This document shows, one piece after another, positions 12,701-23,735 of a stretch of 64,000 nt of DNA. The translations under genes were made by a program, and so were the position numbers. The notes under the pieces were generated by a model, which ran no database searches, was not told the origin of the DNA, and was given only the letters and a program-made list of their open reading frames with translations. Source of the DNA: Hypholoma sublateritium FD-334 SS-4. Lineage: Eukaryota > Basidiomycota > Agaricomycetes > Agaricales > Strophariaceae. The stretch is from positions 60,349 through 124,348 of the forward strand of contig KN817633.1 in NCBI GenBank assembly GCA_000827495.1, read 5' to 3'. Every line of letters begins with the position of its first letter. The stretch's first letter is position 1.

Positions 12701-15216
12701 ATGCGTGATAATATCGTCACGCTTGTCAAGCAAAGCATCCCAGAAAGCTTCCGGCGTATTGATGTCGCCTGGAAGACGGAGCGCTTGGCCGACGATGACG
12801 ACGGTATTTTCCCGCGCGGCAGTGGGCGATCTTGGAAATGGTTGATTTGTTGGCGAGGGGTTAACCCCGAGCTCTGTCGAAATAGCTTGCTGAAGTTTCG
12901 TCAGGTCGACGAAGGTGTGACACGTGTTCGGAGGAAGGCTAAGGCCAAAAGCCGTGTTCAGCCGATTGACAATCTGCACGGCCATTGACGAGTCCATTCC
13001 GAGCTAGTAAGGACACAAAATAGGTTAAGAGCAGAAGCGCTTTTTCGAACGGCGCATACTTACCTCCGCAAAAGATAGATCTGCATTCGTGACCAGAATA
13101 TCCAGACTGACGCCCAAGATCTCGGCGACAGACGAAACGACCAAGTTCTCAGCCGCGTCCTTCTTCCATGCGCCGCCACCGGCCCTACTATGTTTTTGAC
13201 GCGCGTCATGCTCACTTTCCATTTTCACCATCAAGTGAGAAGCAAGTAGAGTGCCAAACTCATCCTCGAGTTTCTTTCTAAAGATAGAGCCTTTTCTCGT
13301 ACGCGGTATCCGCTGCTCCTCGTCTAAGAACACTACCCTCGACCAAGTGATGCGCAGCGGCGGAGGGAGCGTACGGTTGACCGATGCAATGGCTCGGGTG
13401 ATATCAGCCATCTGCTTGGGGGGAATCGGAGTGTGTTCGATGGCTGCTGAGGTGGAGATGCGTGGGTACGCAGGCAGAATGATGGCGCAGATAAATTCGG
13501 AAGGTTTCTTCAAGAAGTTGTTGCCCACGACACAACAGTCTGCGATGGACGTACACGCCTTGAGTACTTCTTCAATCGAGCGAGGGTCGAGTGTCTCGCT
13601 CGTCGTCATCTGGACGCCAGATAAGAAAGGACTTAGTATTGAAAGCGCAAGTCAATCGTACCTGGATAAAATCTTCTTTCTTTCCTTTCCACACAAACCT
13701 CGAGTCTTGCGTCCGTCCGTATAAGTCTCCCGTGCGGAATTCTATCCTTCCATCCGCAGTCCGAGAGAAGGCGTAGTTGTCGTACTTCAGATATTCACTA
13801 TTAATAAAGGCGCTCGTTATGACAAGTTCGCCTTCTGCACATAGGAGACGCGGGGATTAGGGAAAGCGTGTGGCTGGAAAGTCGATGCAGAGCTCACCCT
13901 CTACAGATATTGATCCATTATCATCTATTAACATGAGCTCCGCGTCGTTGATTAAACAATCTCTCGAGGACCACCCTTGACTTTCAATATTCTCAATGGT
14001 GACTTTTGAATGAAAAAGCGCTCCTATAACCAACTAATGTCAGCCGACTCCGTGTAAATAATTTAGATTGTAAGAACTGACTCCCTAGTTCTGTCATGCC
14101 CATGTCTTGCATAATCTTGATCCCCAAGCCGATGGCCCAGCGCAGTGTCTCCTTGGTGGTTTGCGCGCCGCCGATACCCAGGTATTTCAATTTAACAAGC
14201 GCTTCCCGGATGTGCATTGCTTCTTGCAGTGATAAAGGCGTATCGGCGCGCAGGAGGTCAGAGTGTATGGCATGTATTCCTTGCAGCATCCAGGGTACAC
14301 CAATGAGCGCGTCGGCTTTGGTGCGCAGGATGCCATCGAGCAAACTGGAGATTACATTCGTGTCTTCGGTTGGGGGAATGACGCGTGTTGTCGGATATGC
14401 TGGCGGCGGCACTCCAAATACGTAGCATCCCCCCGTTGCGAACGTCGCCGCACCCAAGTCATGTGAGACCCCCATGATATGCGACCAAGGCGTCCATCCG
14501 AGGATGCGAAGTTTACCAAAGTCTGTTTCCGGCCACGCGGTCTTGAACCACCCCAGACGCGAATACGATCCCAGCGCAAGAACGCCATGCGAAACAGGAA
14601 CGCATTTCAAATTCGCGATGGAAGATGCCGAAGAGGTGTAGAGGTACAGCGCCCCGGAACTCGCGGAGGAACCTCCAAATCGAGCGTCGATTTCCTCGGG
14701 TTTATGGTGCATGTATTTTTGGACGAGCTGTATAATAGTGCAATCCTTGGCACTGATTGTAAGCAGGGGCAGTTTCATCCCTGGAGTGTGTAATCAGACT
14801 ATGAACGGATCTGGAATATCCGAATTGACGTGCGTACCGTCTGCTAGAGATCTTGTGGTGGAGGGGCCGTCGGGAATCGCAGCGCAAGTGGGGTCGATGG
14901 TCTTCAGAATGTGCGCGAGCATCTCTGGCGGTGCGTGAGCGTCCAAGGGGGCGAAGATGCCGCCCAACTTCCATGTCGCCAGGAGAAGAGCGAGAATATA
15001 TGGGTGGTTCTCGTGTATTGAGGCCGTGGTGATTTTCGCGCCAAACCTTTCGTACAACTCCAATGCGAGGGCAGACGATATCGTGTCAAGTTCGCCGTAG
15101 GTCCATTGCTCTGACTCGCATTCAAGGACGAAATTGTCGCTGGTGAGCTTGTTTCTGGCTACAGAGAGGAATGTGTCCAGCAACGTGCTTTCTGGCCGTG
15201 GTGTTTGTGGGGACAT
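6787..15216 (-). CDS. Polyketide synthase with fused N-terminal acyl-adenylating domain (A-ACP-KS-AT-DH-KR-ACP)
   Basis: Seen, N to C: adenylation domain (15216 to about 13200) with TSSASSIANLKCVP loop, MGMTELG and TGDLYG...WKGKKEDFIQ; ACP1 with LGMDSS (about 13000); ketosynthase with active-site DTACSSG (about 12220), FLEAHGTG (about 11600) and KSCIGHTE; acyltransferase with FAFPGQGS and GHSLGE (about 10530); dehydratase with H-x3-G-x4-P (DHRIEGHRIVPG, about 9430) and the second-site Asp in LDCCLH; ketoreductase with GLGSIG (about 7930) and catalytic Tyr in LAYVAGNYY; ACP2 with CGIDSIAFAQ (about 6925), ending YTSS. No methyltransferase, enoyl reductase, thioesterase or reductase domain is visible. 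About 15 short introns; estimated near 2,500 residues. Known: KS-AT-DH-KR sets make partially reduced or polyene chains. Inferred: the ligase loads an acyl starter onto ACP1; product and release mechanism are unknown. Every catalytic motif looks intact. Confidence 0.92.
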
Positions 15217-16342
15217 TTTGGCAAGATCGGAGCTTCAAAGGCTGTCAAGTATATAAGAAATCTTTTAGTACATGTCATGGCAAAGGGGATAAGAGAGTCA
15301 TTGGACCTAGGGTCGGTTAGGATAATCCGTCCACAGCCTTGGAACAACAAGGAGGTCCTCGGCCGCTATAATACGGGGCTGGAACAGACCACTTCCTTGA
15401 TTTTTTCCTGTTCGTTGAGCCCATGTAGAGCGAATCCTCGCTATGATGGTGACATGAGACATGATAAGATTTTTGCTTCTGAAAATGTGGAAAGAAGCAA
15501 ATGAAACGAGAAAAAAGGAGAGAAAAGACGGACAGAATGAGAGAGAAATAGAAAAAGAGATAGGCCAGGTGGAGAGAGTGGGGTGGGTTCATAGAATTGT
15601 TCCATTTCAGCTGTGATGATTCGATAGTGCTCCAGATACTTACTTGTCGCAGCCCAGGCAGACCAGAATATGGTGTGAAAGGATCAGTATCTTTCCGTTA
15701 GCAGATACAGCGGCGCGAGGCCTCGACTTCAACCCGAAGATGTCGGTTAAAGCCAGGAGGGCCCAGCTATCGGCAGATACAACCCAGAATAGGAGTCAAT
15801 GAAAAACGTGCTACAGTAGGATGAACTGTGGAGCTCGAATAATTTTGGGCTGACAGCAAGCAAGGCTAAGCAAGGTCAAAGCGGATTGTGGCTGAAACTT
15901 TGTGATAGCTGGGGCCCGGGTGCGCATGAGAGGCGTAAAAATCAAGTTGAAACCAGTCAACAACATGCTTAAGACTCGGAGGCTGGAACTCCAGATTTCG
16001 CAGAGTCACTACTTGATTTTGCTGCGAACGTTGGGCATTCAGAAAGAGTTAGCGGGTTCAGGAGCCCCAGAGAGTGAGGTTGGTGGTTGAAAAGAGATCT
16101 GCGATCTTTCTGCCATGATTTGCATAGTCCAATCACAACGTCCGCGGACTCTCAAAACAGTAACAAGTCACAGAAAGCAACTGCACGTGATGTGGTGACA
16201 TCGCGTCCTGAAGGTTGTTCAGAATTCGTGCTAACTCTGTTACTTGACTTCGACTCTGCTCGTCTGCTACTAAGGAATGGTCCTTTCAAGTTAAGTATTC
16301 AGCGCCCATATAAAATCCGAATCCTACAAAAACCTGCCCACC
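15217..16342. other. Divergent promoter region, synthase and Nup84
   Basis: About 1.1 kb between two divergent starts. A TATATAAG-like box near 15250 on the minus strand lies about 35 bases from the synthase ATG. No coding region is supported; the longest open frames do not resemble proteins known to me. Confidence 0.5.
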
Positions 16343-19300
16343 ATGGCCGAAGGTCTTTTTGCGTCGTGCGCCGACGTTCTCTCCATATGCCAGTTGCTAA
16401 AGGACGATTTGGAGGCCGTGTTGAACCCAGAAACTGGATACGCACCGCGTATGCGCCAAATATGTCAGGACCAGTGCGTTTCTCCGTAGTGGCTCTAGCG
16501 AAATGTACTCATGGGACTAGGATCGAAGAGTTCGAGGACCGGCCAGCCAGTAGCAGCAACGAAGAGCTCGAAGGATTGCGGCTAGAAGAAAACACATGGG
16601 CGCTTATACAAGCGGTCTTTCCGTACATTCTTTCCCGATTATTTTAAAAACAATTCAGGTATACTGACTAGAGAGATATCATCTAGAGCGCGAAAAACGA
16701 AACTACCACCCAGCCTATCCGCGAAAAACCTCTTGCTCGAGAACCCGTATACCCCCACCTCCACTCTTTCCCAGGCAATCTTCAAGGCGTCCCCGCTGCT
16801 CACCGAGCTCATGGTCGTCCGCGAATGGCTACAGGAAACGGCGCCCGCACCCGCCCCACCGGAGGCGAACACGGGGTACTGGAAGTTCACGAAGCACACT
16901 ATCAACCAGGGCGTGCGGACGGGTAACGCACCGCGCGAGGGCCTGGTGTCGGACATGGATCCGGACGCAGTGAACAGAGGGGATGGGGCCGGGCTAGCGG
17001 CGGACGATGCGGTATGTCTGTTTTTGCGTTAATTTCTTAGTGATTCTATTAACGCGTATCAGAGCTATGAAAAAAGCCTGCTGCAAGCCTTGTACGGATA
17101 TATTCGCGCAGGAAGGATCGAGGATGCCGAGGAGGTATGTCGTCGCGCGCACCAGCCATGGCGCGCAGCGAGCATACGCGGCTATAGGCTGTTCAAGTGG
17201 AACGCCCTTTGTGCGTAGCAGTTCACATTGACGTCAACGTTGCTTACTCAATAAAATACACTAGCTACCGAGAATAACGACGAGGAATTGGATGAGGACG
17301 AGGTTGACGAGCCAGAAAATTGGGAAGGAAACCGTAACCGGCGCCTCTGGAAATCGACATGCATACACGCAGCGCTTAGTGTAGGTCATGCACTTCCCAG
17401 AACGATATATTCTTAACATTACATTTGCCATATCTAGCCTTCTCTGTCTGACCAAGAACGCTTATTTTATGCATCTATGGTACCCACACCGGAAACGATC
17501 AACATCCTGAAATCCGCCTGCAGGACATGGGAGGACCACCTTTGGGCGGACGTCAGCGTAATAGCCGAAGAAAAATCGAGCAGCGAGCTCGCCAAACTTG
17601 CGACAGGAAGCTTCTGGGAGGGTGGTGTGCAGGCCGTGGAGAAAGGCTCCGACGAGCTGCGCAATCTGCGGGTTGATGGTGATGACGAGTGGGAAGAAGG
17701 GGTGTTGAAAGCACTGGAAAGTCTGAAAAGTGTTGCAGTCGTCGAAGGGTGCGTGTCTGGCTTCTGGTGGCTCTTCGACTTCTGAAAACGATGCAGAGCA
17801 CCTGCAAACGATGCTTTTCACTTCTGTCAGCTCTACATCATACTGAACCGTACAGATAACCTCCTGGAGGTGTTTGCGGACGGGCTGCAAGACGGCACGT
17901 ACCAACCATTTTCCTTCCAGTGAGAATCTTCCCCATACATACTTATATACGAGCTGAATTCCTCATTTTCAGATACAACTCTTTGTGTCGCTTCTTCGCG
18001 CATTTTTGCTTACTCCTCCAAATGATCGAAATTCCCGTCCCACCGCGTGCGACACAAATCATCCTCGAATCATACATCGCTGTCCTCGAAGTCAGTAACC
18101 CACAGCACGTTCTCCGATTAAACTAACATTATCTGAACGCGTCCAGGCTGGTGGTCAGCGCGACCTCATAGCGCTCTACGCCGGTGCCCTCGGAGACAAT
18201 GCCGTTGAACGCTACGCAGCATTCCTCGTCTCGCTCGGGCTCAGCGCAGACTACACCGAGCGTCGGCAGGCCCTCACACGAGCAAGCGAGCACGGTCTTG
18301 ACGTCCAGCGCGTCGCAATCGCGACCGCGGAACGCACGATCGAGAGCGCGTTCGCCACGCTGCCGCAGAACCTGCGCACGTCGCTGCCGTCGGTGATCGC
18401 GCGCCAAGAGCCCGCGAGCGCGCTCGAGACGCTGCTATTGCGCTCGGTCGAGTGGACGACATTCTTCGAGCACACGCATGCGACCGCGCTTGAGCAGGCG
18501 ACGGTTATCCTGCGGTATCTGCTTGGTACGCACTTCTCACCCAACTGAGCTCATTGACGCTGACACTGCATGTACGTTTCTGCTGGACAGGTGCGGGCCG
18601 TGTACAGGTCGCACAGACGCTGCTCACGCTGCTCCCTGCGGAGCTCACGGCGATCGACGAGCCGGAGGAGATCGCGACGGAGTATCTGCACTACCGCCAG
18701 CTGTTCATCATATGGGGAACGATAGAGCGCATCGTAGAGTGGCAGGCGCAGGAAGGCACTGCGATGCAGGGCCCCGCCGCGACACGCGATGCACGCGCCT
18801 CATGGATCGCGGAGTACCGGGTACGCACGACATAGGGTACTTTTATTGCTGCGCGCTGATGTGTTGTGTTGCAGGGCCTCATCGACCAGGTGCATGACCA
18901 GATTATGAAGCTGCTCACGCTGGAGTGGCTCGTTGCGGACGTGGACAACGGCGGAGGTGCGTGGCTGCTACCAGTCGTCAGATTCACGCTCACCTAAACT
19001 GTCGCGTATGCGCGTTGACCAGGGGACCTCCGGCGCCGCGAGCTCATTCGCATCAGGCAGATCTTTGTGCCGGAACTAATCCTCCGTCTGCACCACTTGC
19101 TGCTCTCATCACGGCATCTGATTTCGGAGTGCGTACATTGCACTAGCCCTACGCATAATATCGAACCAACTGACTGACATTTGCTTATAGGAACCTGAAA
19201 CGTGCGCTGGAGCTTGCGAACGTCGTCGCGGACTCGCGGTACAAGCTTTACGAGGACTTTATGCACGAAGGCGGCAGGACGCTGGCAGAGTATCTTGGTG

Positions 19301-19374
19301 CGGTGCGGCAGGCTGTTTTGGCTGGACTGGAGCATGGGGGCTCCGATCCGTTTAGGATCGTCTCGAGTGCTTAG
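16343..19374 (+). CDS. NUP84: Nuclear pore Y-complex nucleoporin Nup84/Nup107
   Basis: Seen: start in a CCACCATGG context at 16343 (MAEGLFASCADVLSICQ), then NPETGYAPRMRQICQDQ joined by an intron to IEEFEDRP and LRLEENTWALIQA. The family signature follows: SYEKSLLQALYGYIRAGRIE, CRRAHQPWRAASIRGY, WEGNRNRRLWKSTC. The rest is a helical repeat region, ending NLKRALELANVVADSRYKLY and EYLGAVRQAV. At least ten exons are separated by introns of about 50-70 nt. Known: Nup84/Nup107 is a scaffold component of the Nup84 (Y) complex needed for nuclear pore assembly and mRNA export. The gene converges on the Dpb4 gene with 225 bases between stops. The encoded protein appears complete; exact splice sites around 16610-16687 and 17750-17810 are inferred from frame continuity. 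Confidence 0.92.
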
Positions 19375-19599
19375 TCGCGTTAATATAATGTTTTGTATAT
19401 ATATCCACTGCTGCAACAGTTTTATGCGGAGTTCATTAGTTTCTCCGCAACGGTGATTACTGTAGATTGGGCGCATTCGAGGAGGACGGTTACATAATTT
19501 CTTCAATGCTACACACCGGGTAGGTAAGATGGATACACACTGATACATGAAATACATGGGAGACTGAGTAAAAAGAAAACAAATAGACATCACTGACTC

Positions 19600-20591
19600 C
19601 TAATCGTCCAGGGACTCTTGTTCATCTGGAAGGTCGAACTGCATCGTACTATCCGGCGTTGTTGCGAGATCCTCTTCCTCTTCGGGGTTCCAGGTGTACG
19701 GTGACAGCTCCTCGTACGGCTCTGCGGGATACTCAGGCTGTGCAGTCTGCTCATTCAGCGACCCGGGAGCTGCAAAGCTCGCGCTCTCCGCTGCGTCGTC
19801 CGCGTCTGCGTCCACGTCCACATCCATCGGAGCCTCCGCGGCCGGCGGGAGTGGCGCGGACGTGAACGGCGGGGGGAATGGATTGCCCGCGGATATGCGG
19901 TCCTTGCCCGCGCCTTTGCCCCTCGGCGGCGCGGACACGCTCGTGCTTCCCGCGGGCGCCTTGCGCGCGGAGGCTGAGGAGACGCCGTTCGCAGTGACCT
20001 TGCGGCCTTTGTCGGTCTTGGCCAGGTCGCGGTAAACTGGCACAGGCGAGCAGGCGCAGGTGAGTAGGTGGATAAACTATGCAGATTCGGATGGACTAAC
20101 GGGTGAGCTCGTTTTGAAGCTTGTTAACCATGTCGCTGAATTCGATGGTCTCGAGCGCCTTTAGCACGTCAGACGCGGATATGCTCTTGTGCTGCTTTGA
20201 CTGAGCAACATCATGGGCACTACAAAGGGCGTCAAATACGCGTCGACTTCAGTGGATTATTCCTTGACGCACGTTGCAGCTGCAGGTCAGTCAGCATCTG
20301 CCGAAAAAAGGAGTCAAGGGCGTTCACGCGCACCAAGGTAATTGATGAATACGGTGGAGCCTTTCACGAGCGACAGAACGGTCTCCTTCTGCAGCTTAAC
20401 GTTGTCGGGTATCTGGAGTTTGGGATTCGGGTTGGCGCGCTGAACACGTTGACGAGGGGGCTACGCACTGCCGACTTGGCTATCTTCATCACGACGCTTT
20501 TTGGGAGCTCGAAGTTCTCGATGCCTTCTGAGACGAGGTCCTGCTGCGCTTTGGCTGATAGAGGGCCGGCGTATGTCTCTTTCCGTGGCAT
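19600..20591 (-). CDS. DPB4: Histone-fold protein Dpb4/POLE3 (DNA polymerase epsilon and chromatin-remodelling subunit)
   Basis: Seen: start at 20591 (MPRKETYAGPL), then NFELPKSVVMKIAKSA spliced to IPDNVKLQKETVLSLVKGST and VFINYL, AHDVAQSKQHKSISASDVLK, ALETIEFSDMVNKLQNEL and VYRDLAKTDKGRK. These are the alpha helices of an H2B-like histone fold, with the ELP...I.K..K opening typical of Dpb4/CHRAC17. The C-terminal half is Pro/Ala/Asp/Glu-rich and disordered, ending with an acidic tail (ESLDD). Introns of about 50-60 nt interrupt the fold region. Known: Dpb4 pairs with Dpb3/POLE4 in polymerase epsilon and with a partner in ISW2/CHRAC remodellers. Inferred: the long acidic tail probably serves in chromatin contacts. 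Family identification is strong. Confidence 0.92.
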
Positions 20592-21629
20592 CTGGATTTT
20601 GGGAGAAGGGAATCGGCGTCAGTGCTGGCCAAACCGTTAGGATGCAGCAACCTGTAAATACTGACTAGGACTCGGAGCAAACTCGGAGTCGCGTCAAACG
20701 ACGTGAACAGTATTTACGCCTATTTGGCCTGGGCTCGAACTGATTTCTTTGACTGCAACTTGTTTGTTGGCGAAGTTCACCTTGCTCTTACCTCAATTAC
20801 TCAGTTTCTCGCCACTTCCATGTTGAAACATCAACGAAAAGAAGGCTTCACCGAGATTTCGAGCATCTATGTGAGGGTTTGGCTCCGGAAAATTCATGGC
20901 TGCAGCAGTGTAGAGTTGTGACTTGTATATTTCCGGCGCTGCGAACTTCCGACACCCCACGCTGGTTGTGTCGTGGCATGGGCTGCGCCACCGCTAAAAC
21001 AAAGCGATAACTGTTCGACGGTGGTTGACACTAGCCACTAGCCGCAACGCTGGCCAAGCTCTGCGTTCGAGGAGGATGCTCTTCTAAACAATTCAGGTAG
21101 AAAACAAACATCTCAAGCACAATTTTTTTTTTTGCAAAGACTCATTACTAACGTGTTAATAGTCGGCCGCATAAACCTTCCGAACCACCTTCCTTTGGTT
21201 CAGCCAACCAGGCCCTGCGTTGCGCCGATCTACTATCGTTATCAAGACAGGGATCAGATAGCCTTGCGAGTTGTTTTCGCTATAAAAACATCTGTCACAG
21301 GATATCACGACAGGCGACATGGAAGTAAGGTGGAGTAAGGAATATGATATAAGTATTTAACATACGTGGACGGAAATCACCCAAATCAATTTTCCGTTGC
21401 TCACCACCGAGCACTTGAGAAATCATTACCCATCCATTCTTCGAAAGATCGGCTCGCCTGGTAAGAAATTGTTTATTATTCAAGCACATGAATCCCCATT
21501 GATCTGCTATCAGAACAGGTCTATTGCTGGCTTCAAACGAAGCACATCATCTTGCTCAACGTAAGGATCTATTACTTGTAGCCCCATCGCCGCGTCTCAA
21601 TACCATGCTAAAGGTGACTGCCGCCCAAC
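20592..21629. other. Intergenic, Dpb4 and HET gene upstream regions
   Basis: About 1 kb between divergent starts. A poly-T tract lies at about 21123-21135. No coding region, RNA gene or clear repeat was seen. Confidence 0.5.
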
Positions 21630-23243
21630 ATGCCCCTTTCTGATGAAATAAACACGGCGCTGAGAGCGCATGTCTCCAACAACATGCCTATACGGCTACT
21701 TCGGCTACCGGACTTGCAGATGATAGAACGCGGTGACATTTTTAAGCACCTACTGCCCAAGATGTCTGATATCAATGAAAGATGGATCGCCAACAAGGAC
21801 GCTTCCATAAACTGGGAGCAGGTCGAGTTTGTGTCTACGCCGGAAGAGAGACGTCAGCGCATCATCCAGGATATCGTCAAGGAAAGAGCGGAGTACGCGA
21901 TCCTGTCCCATACCTGGCTGCTGGACGAGCGGGAGATCACATATCCCGACTGGATGGCGCAGCAGAACTCCCCGCAAAAGACCTTCACGGGCGCAGGTAT
22001 TGCAAAGCTCACCAACTTCTGCCATGTCGCATACCGAGACCATAAGATGACGCTTGCCTGGTTGGACACTCTTTGCATTAACAAGGACAGCACCTCCGAA
22101 CTCGACGAGTCGATCAGGTCGATGTATCGCTGGTATTGCAATGCTGCGATCTGCATCATCATCCTGGCAGACACTGAGCGCATGTCGGAAATGACAACCG
22201 ACCGGTGGTTCACTCGCGGATGGACCTTGCAGGAGCTTCTGGCCCCACCAAGGATCAAGTTCTACTCGAAAAAATGGAGGATGTTCATGCAGGGCCGCAA
22301 CGACAAGACGAACGGGAACAGGAAGGAAATCCCGGGCGACGACGACCACGACGAGAATGACAAAATAGTGAACAATCTCTCCGTCTTCGGACCGCTGCTG
22401 GAAAAGGCAACTGGGATATCGCCCGACGAATTGGCCAACTTCGACCCTGCCGCGACGCGGCGCAACATCCCGACGCGGATGATATGGGCGTCGAAACGGA
22501 TTACAACGCGCGAGGAGGACCGCGCATATTGTCTCATGGGCATTTTCGGCGTCAGCTTCTCCATCGCGTACGGTGAGGGTCGCGAGCGCGCGTTCTACAG
22601 GCTCCTTGAGGCGATCCTGAACACGTACCGCGACATCCTCGCTATCCTCGACTGGTCGGGCAAGCCAATCGGGAGCGACGTGCACGCGACTTCACTGCTC
22701 CCGTCGGGTCCGGAGTGCTACAAGCATCGCGCAGGCGAAGCGCGATTGGAGTCGAGCGCGTGGCGCGACCTCCAGGACTACGTGCCCTTCTCCTTCGCGC
22801 CCAAGGAGCCAATGACGCTCACGCACCTCGGGCTGCGCGTTGACCTGTACTGCATCCCCGCGACGGTCGCGCGCACGGAGCAGGTCGATAACGTGTGTAC
22901 CGTGTACATGCAGTGTGGCGCGAACTTCCGCGAAGAGCCGATCCCGATTACCGTCTACCCGCACACGTTCCGGCGCTTTGATGAGGACGACGACGATGGG
23001 TTTGGGAACGAGTTCATGTTCGGCATCTGGACGTTCGAGCGGGACAGCCAGGACACAGTGTACATTCCCAACCTGCCGAGCCGCGCCTTTCTCTTGATGT
23101 CGAATGATCCGCACCAGCCGATCGAGATGGCTAGGGTCTGGAGCAAGGTTGACACGCCGGATGCCCTCAGGATCTCGCCTGACTCGCCATGGCAAGATGA
23201 CTGGGACATGGATGAGATATCGATGAGGACCTTCATTCTTTAA
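21630..23243 (+). CDS. HET (heterokaryon incompatibility) domain protein
   Basis: Seen: a single 537-residue exon. The N-terminus contains EYAILSHTWL, then LAWLDTLCINKDSTSELDES with IRSMYRWYCNAAICIIIL, then WFTRGWTLQELLAPP. These are the three conserved blocks of the fungal HET domain (PF06985), here at roughly residues 85-210. The later part carries RITTREEDRAYCLMGIFGV and AYGEGRERAFYRLLE, the usual continuation in mushroom HET proteins, and a C-terminal beta-rich region of unknown role. Known: HET domains resemble TIR domains and can trigger programmed cell death in non-self recognition; many agaricomycete copies are untested. No NACHT or repeat domain follows. Inferred role: incompatibility or a related immune-like response. 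The absence of introns contrasts with nearly every other gene in the window. Confidence 0.92.
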   Translation: MPLSDEINTALRAHVSNNMPIRLLRLPDLQMIERGDIFKHLLPKMSDINERWIANKDASINWEQVEFVSTPEERRQRIIQDIVKERAEYAILSHTWLLDEREITYPDWMAQQNSPQKTFTGAGIAKLTNFCHVAYRDHKMTLAWLDTLCINKDSTSELDESIRSMYRWYCNAAICIIILADTERMSEMTTDRWFTRGWTLQELLAPPRIKFYSKKWRMFMQGRNDKTNGNRKEIPGDDDHDENDKIVNNLSVFGPLLEKATGISPDELANFDPAATRRNIPTRMIWASKRITTREEDRAYCLMGIFGVSFSIAYGEGRERAFYRLLEAILNTYRDILAILDWSGKPIGSDVHATSLLPSGPECYKHRAGEARLESSAWRDLQDYVPFSFAPKEPMTLTHLGLRVDLYCIPATVARTEQVDNVCTVYMQCGANFREEPIPITVYPHTFRRFDEDDDDGFGNEFMFGIWTFERDSQDTVYIPNLPSRAFLLMSNDPHQPIEMARVWSKVDTPDALRISPDSPWQDDWDMDEISMRTFIL

Positions 23244-23735
23244 TTTTGGTGTGTATTATTTTCCCCTCAGCTGGACGAATCTTCAAAGCTTCACGCCCAA
23301 TGATTTGAGAATTGATATCATCCGCAATCCCCCCCATTCTTGGTGGCATTTTGATCCAAGTTCCAATTTTTGCTTCGCCTTGACATTGGCACGGGCGCTC
23401 GACTTGGTCGTGGCCGTTCTCTGTATGAGCATTGTACATATAATGCATCTTAATGGATGCAATTTTCGTATCTTCCTTCCTGACCTTTACCAATTGCTTG
23501 CATGCAATGCGTGCACGGAGCCGGTAAGTACATGATTTCCCTGCGCAATCGAATGTATAATAGATGCTTCGATCCTTCTGAAATAGTTCGCGGCCGAGGC
23601 CTATTCCGTATAAGCATTCCATTTCCTCTCAGAGTTCAAACAGAGCTCGTACAATTGAATTTGCAGCATCCGAGATTTTTAGGCTGGGTGTGGAGGAGAC
23701 CCAAGCCACGAAGGCCATATAATCGATTATACAAA
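23244..23735. other. Intergenic between convergent HET and DUF6534 genes
   Basis: About 490 bases of 3' flanking sequence shared by two convergent genes. An open frame at 23251-23535 has no recognisable family and no gene-like codon pattern; nothing else was found. Confidence 0.45.

Noticed and set aside
6787..15216. Reading the adenylation domain as an NRPS module
   Set aside because: No condensation domain is present, and the downstream ACP feeds a KS, so a loading ligase of a polyketide synthase fits better.
23251..23535. Open frame in the HET/DUF6534 3' flank
   Set aside because: No domain, lies between two convergent stops, and is consistent with untranslated sequence.
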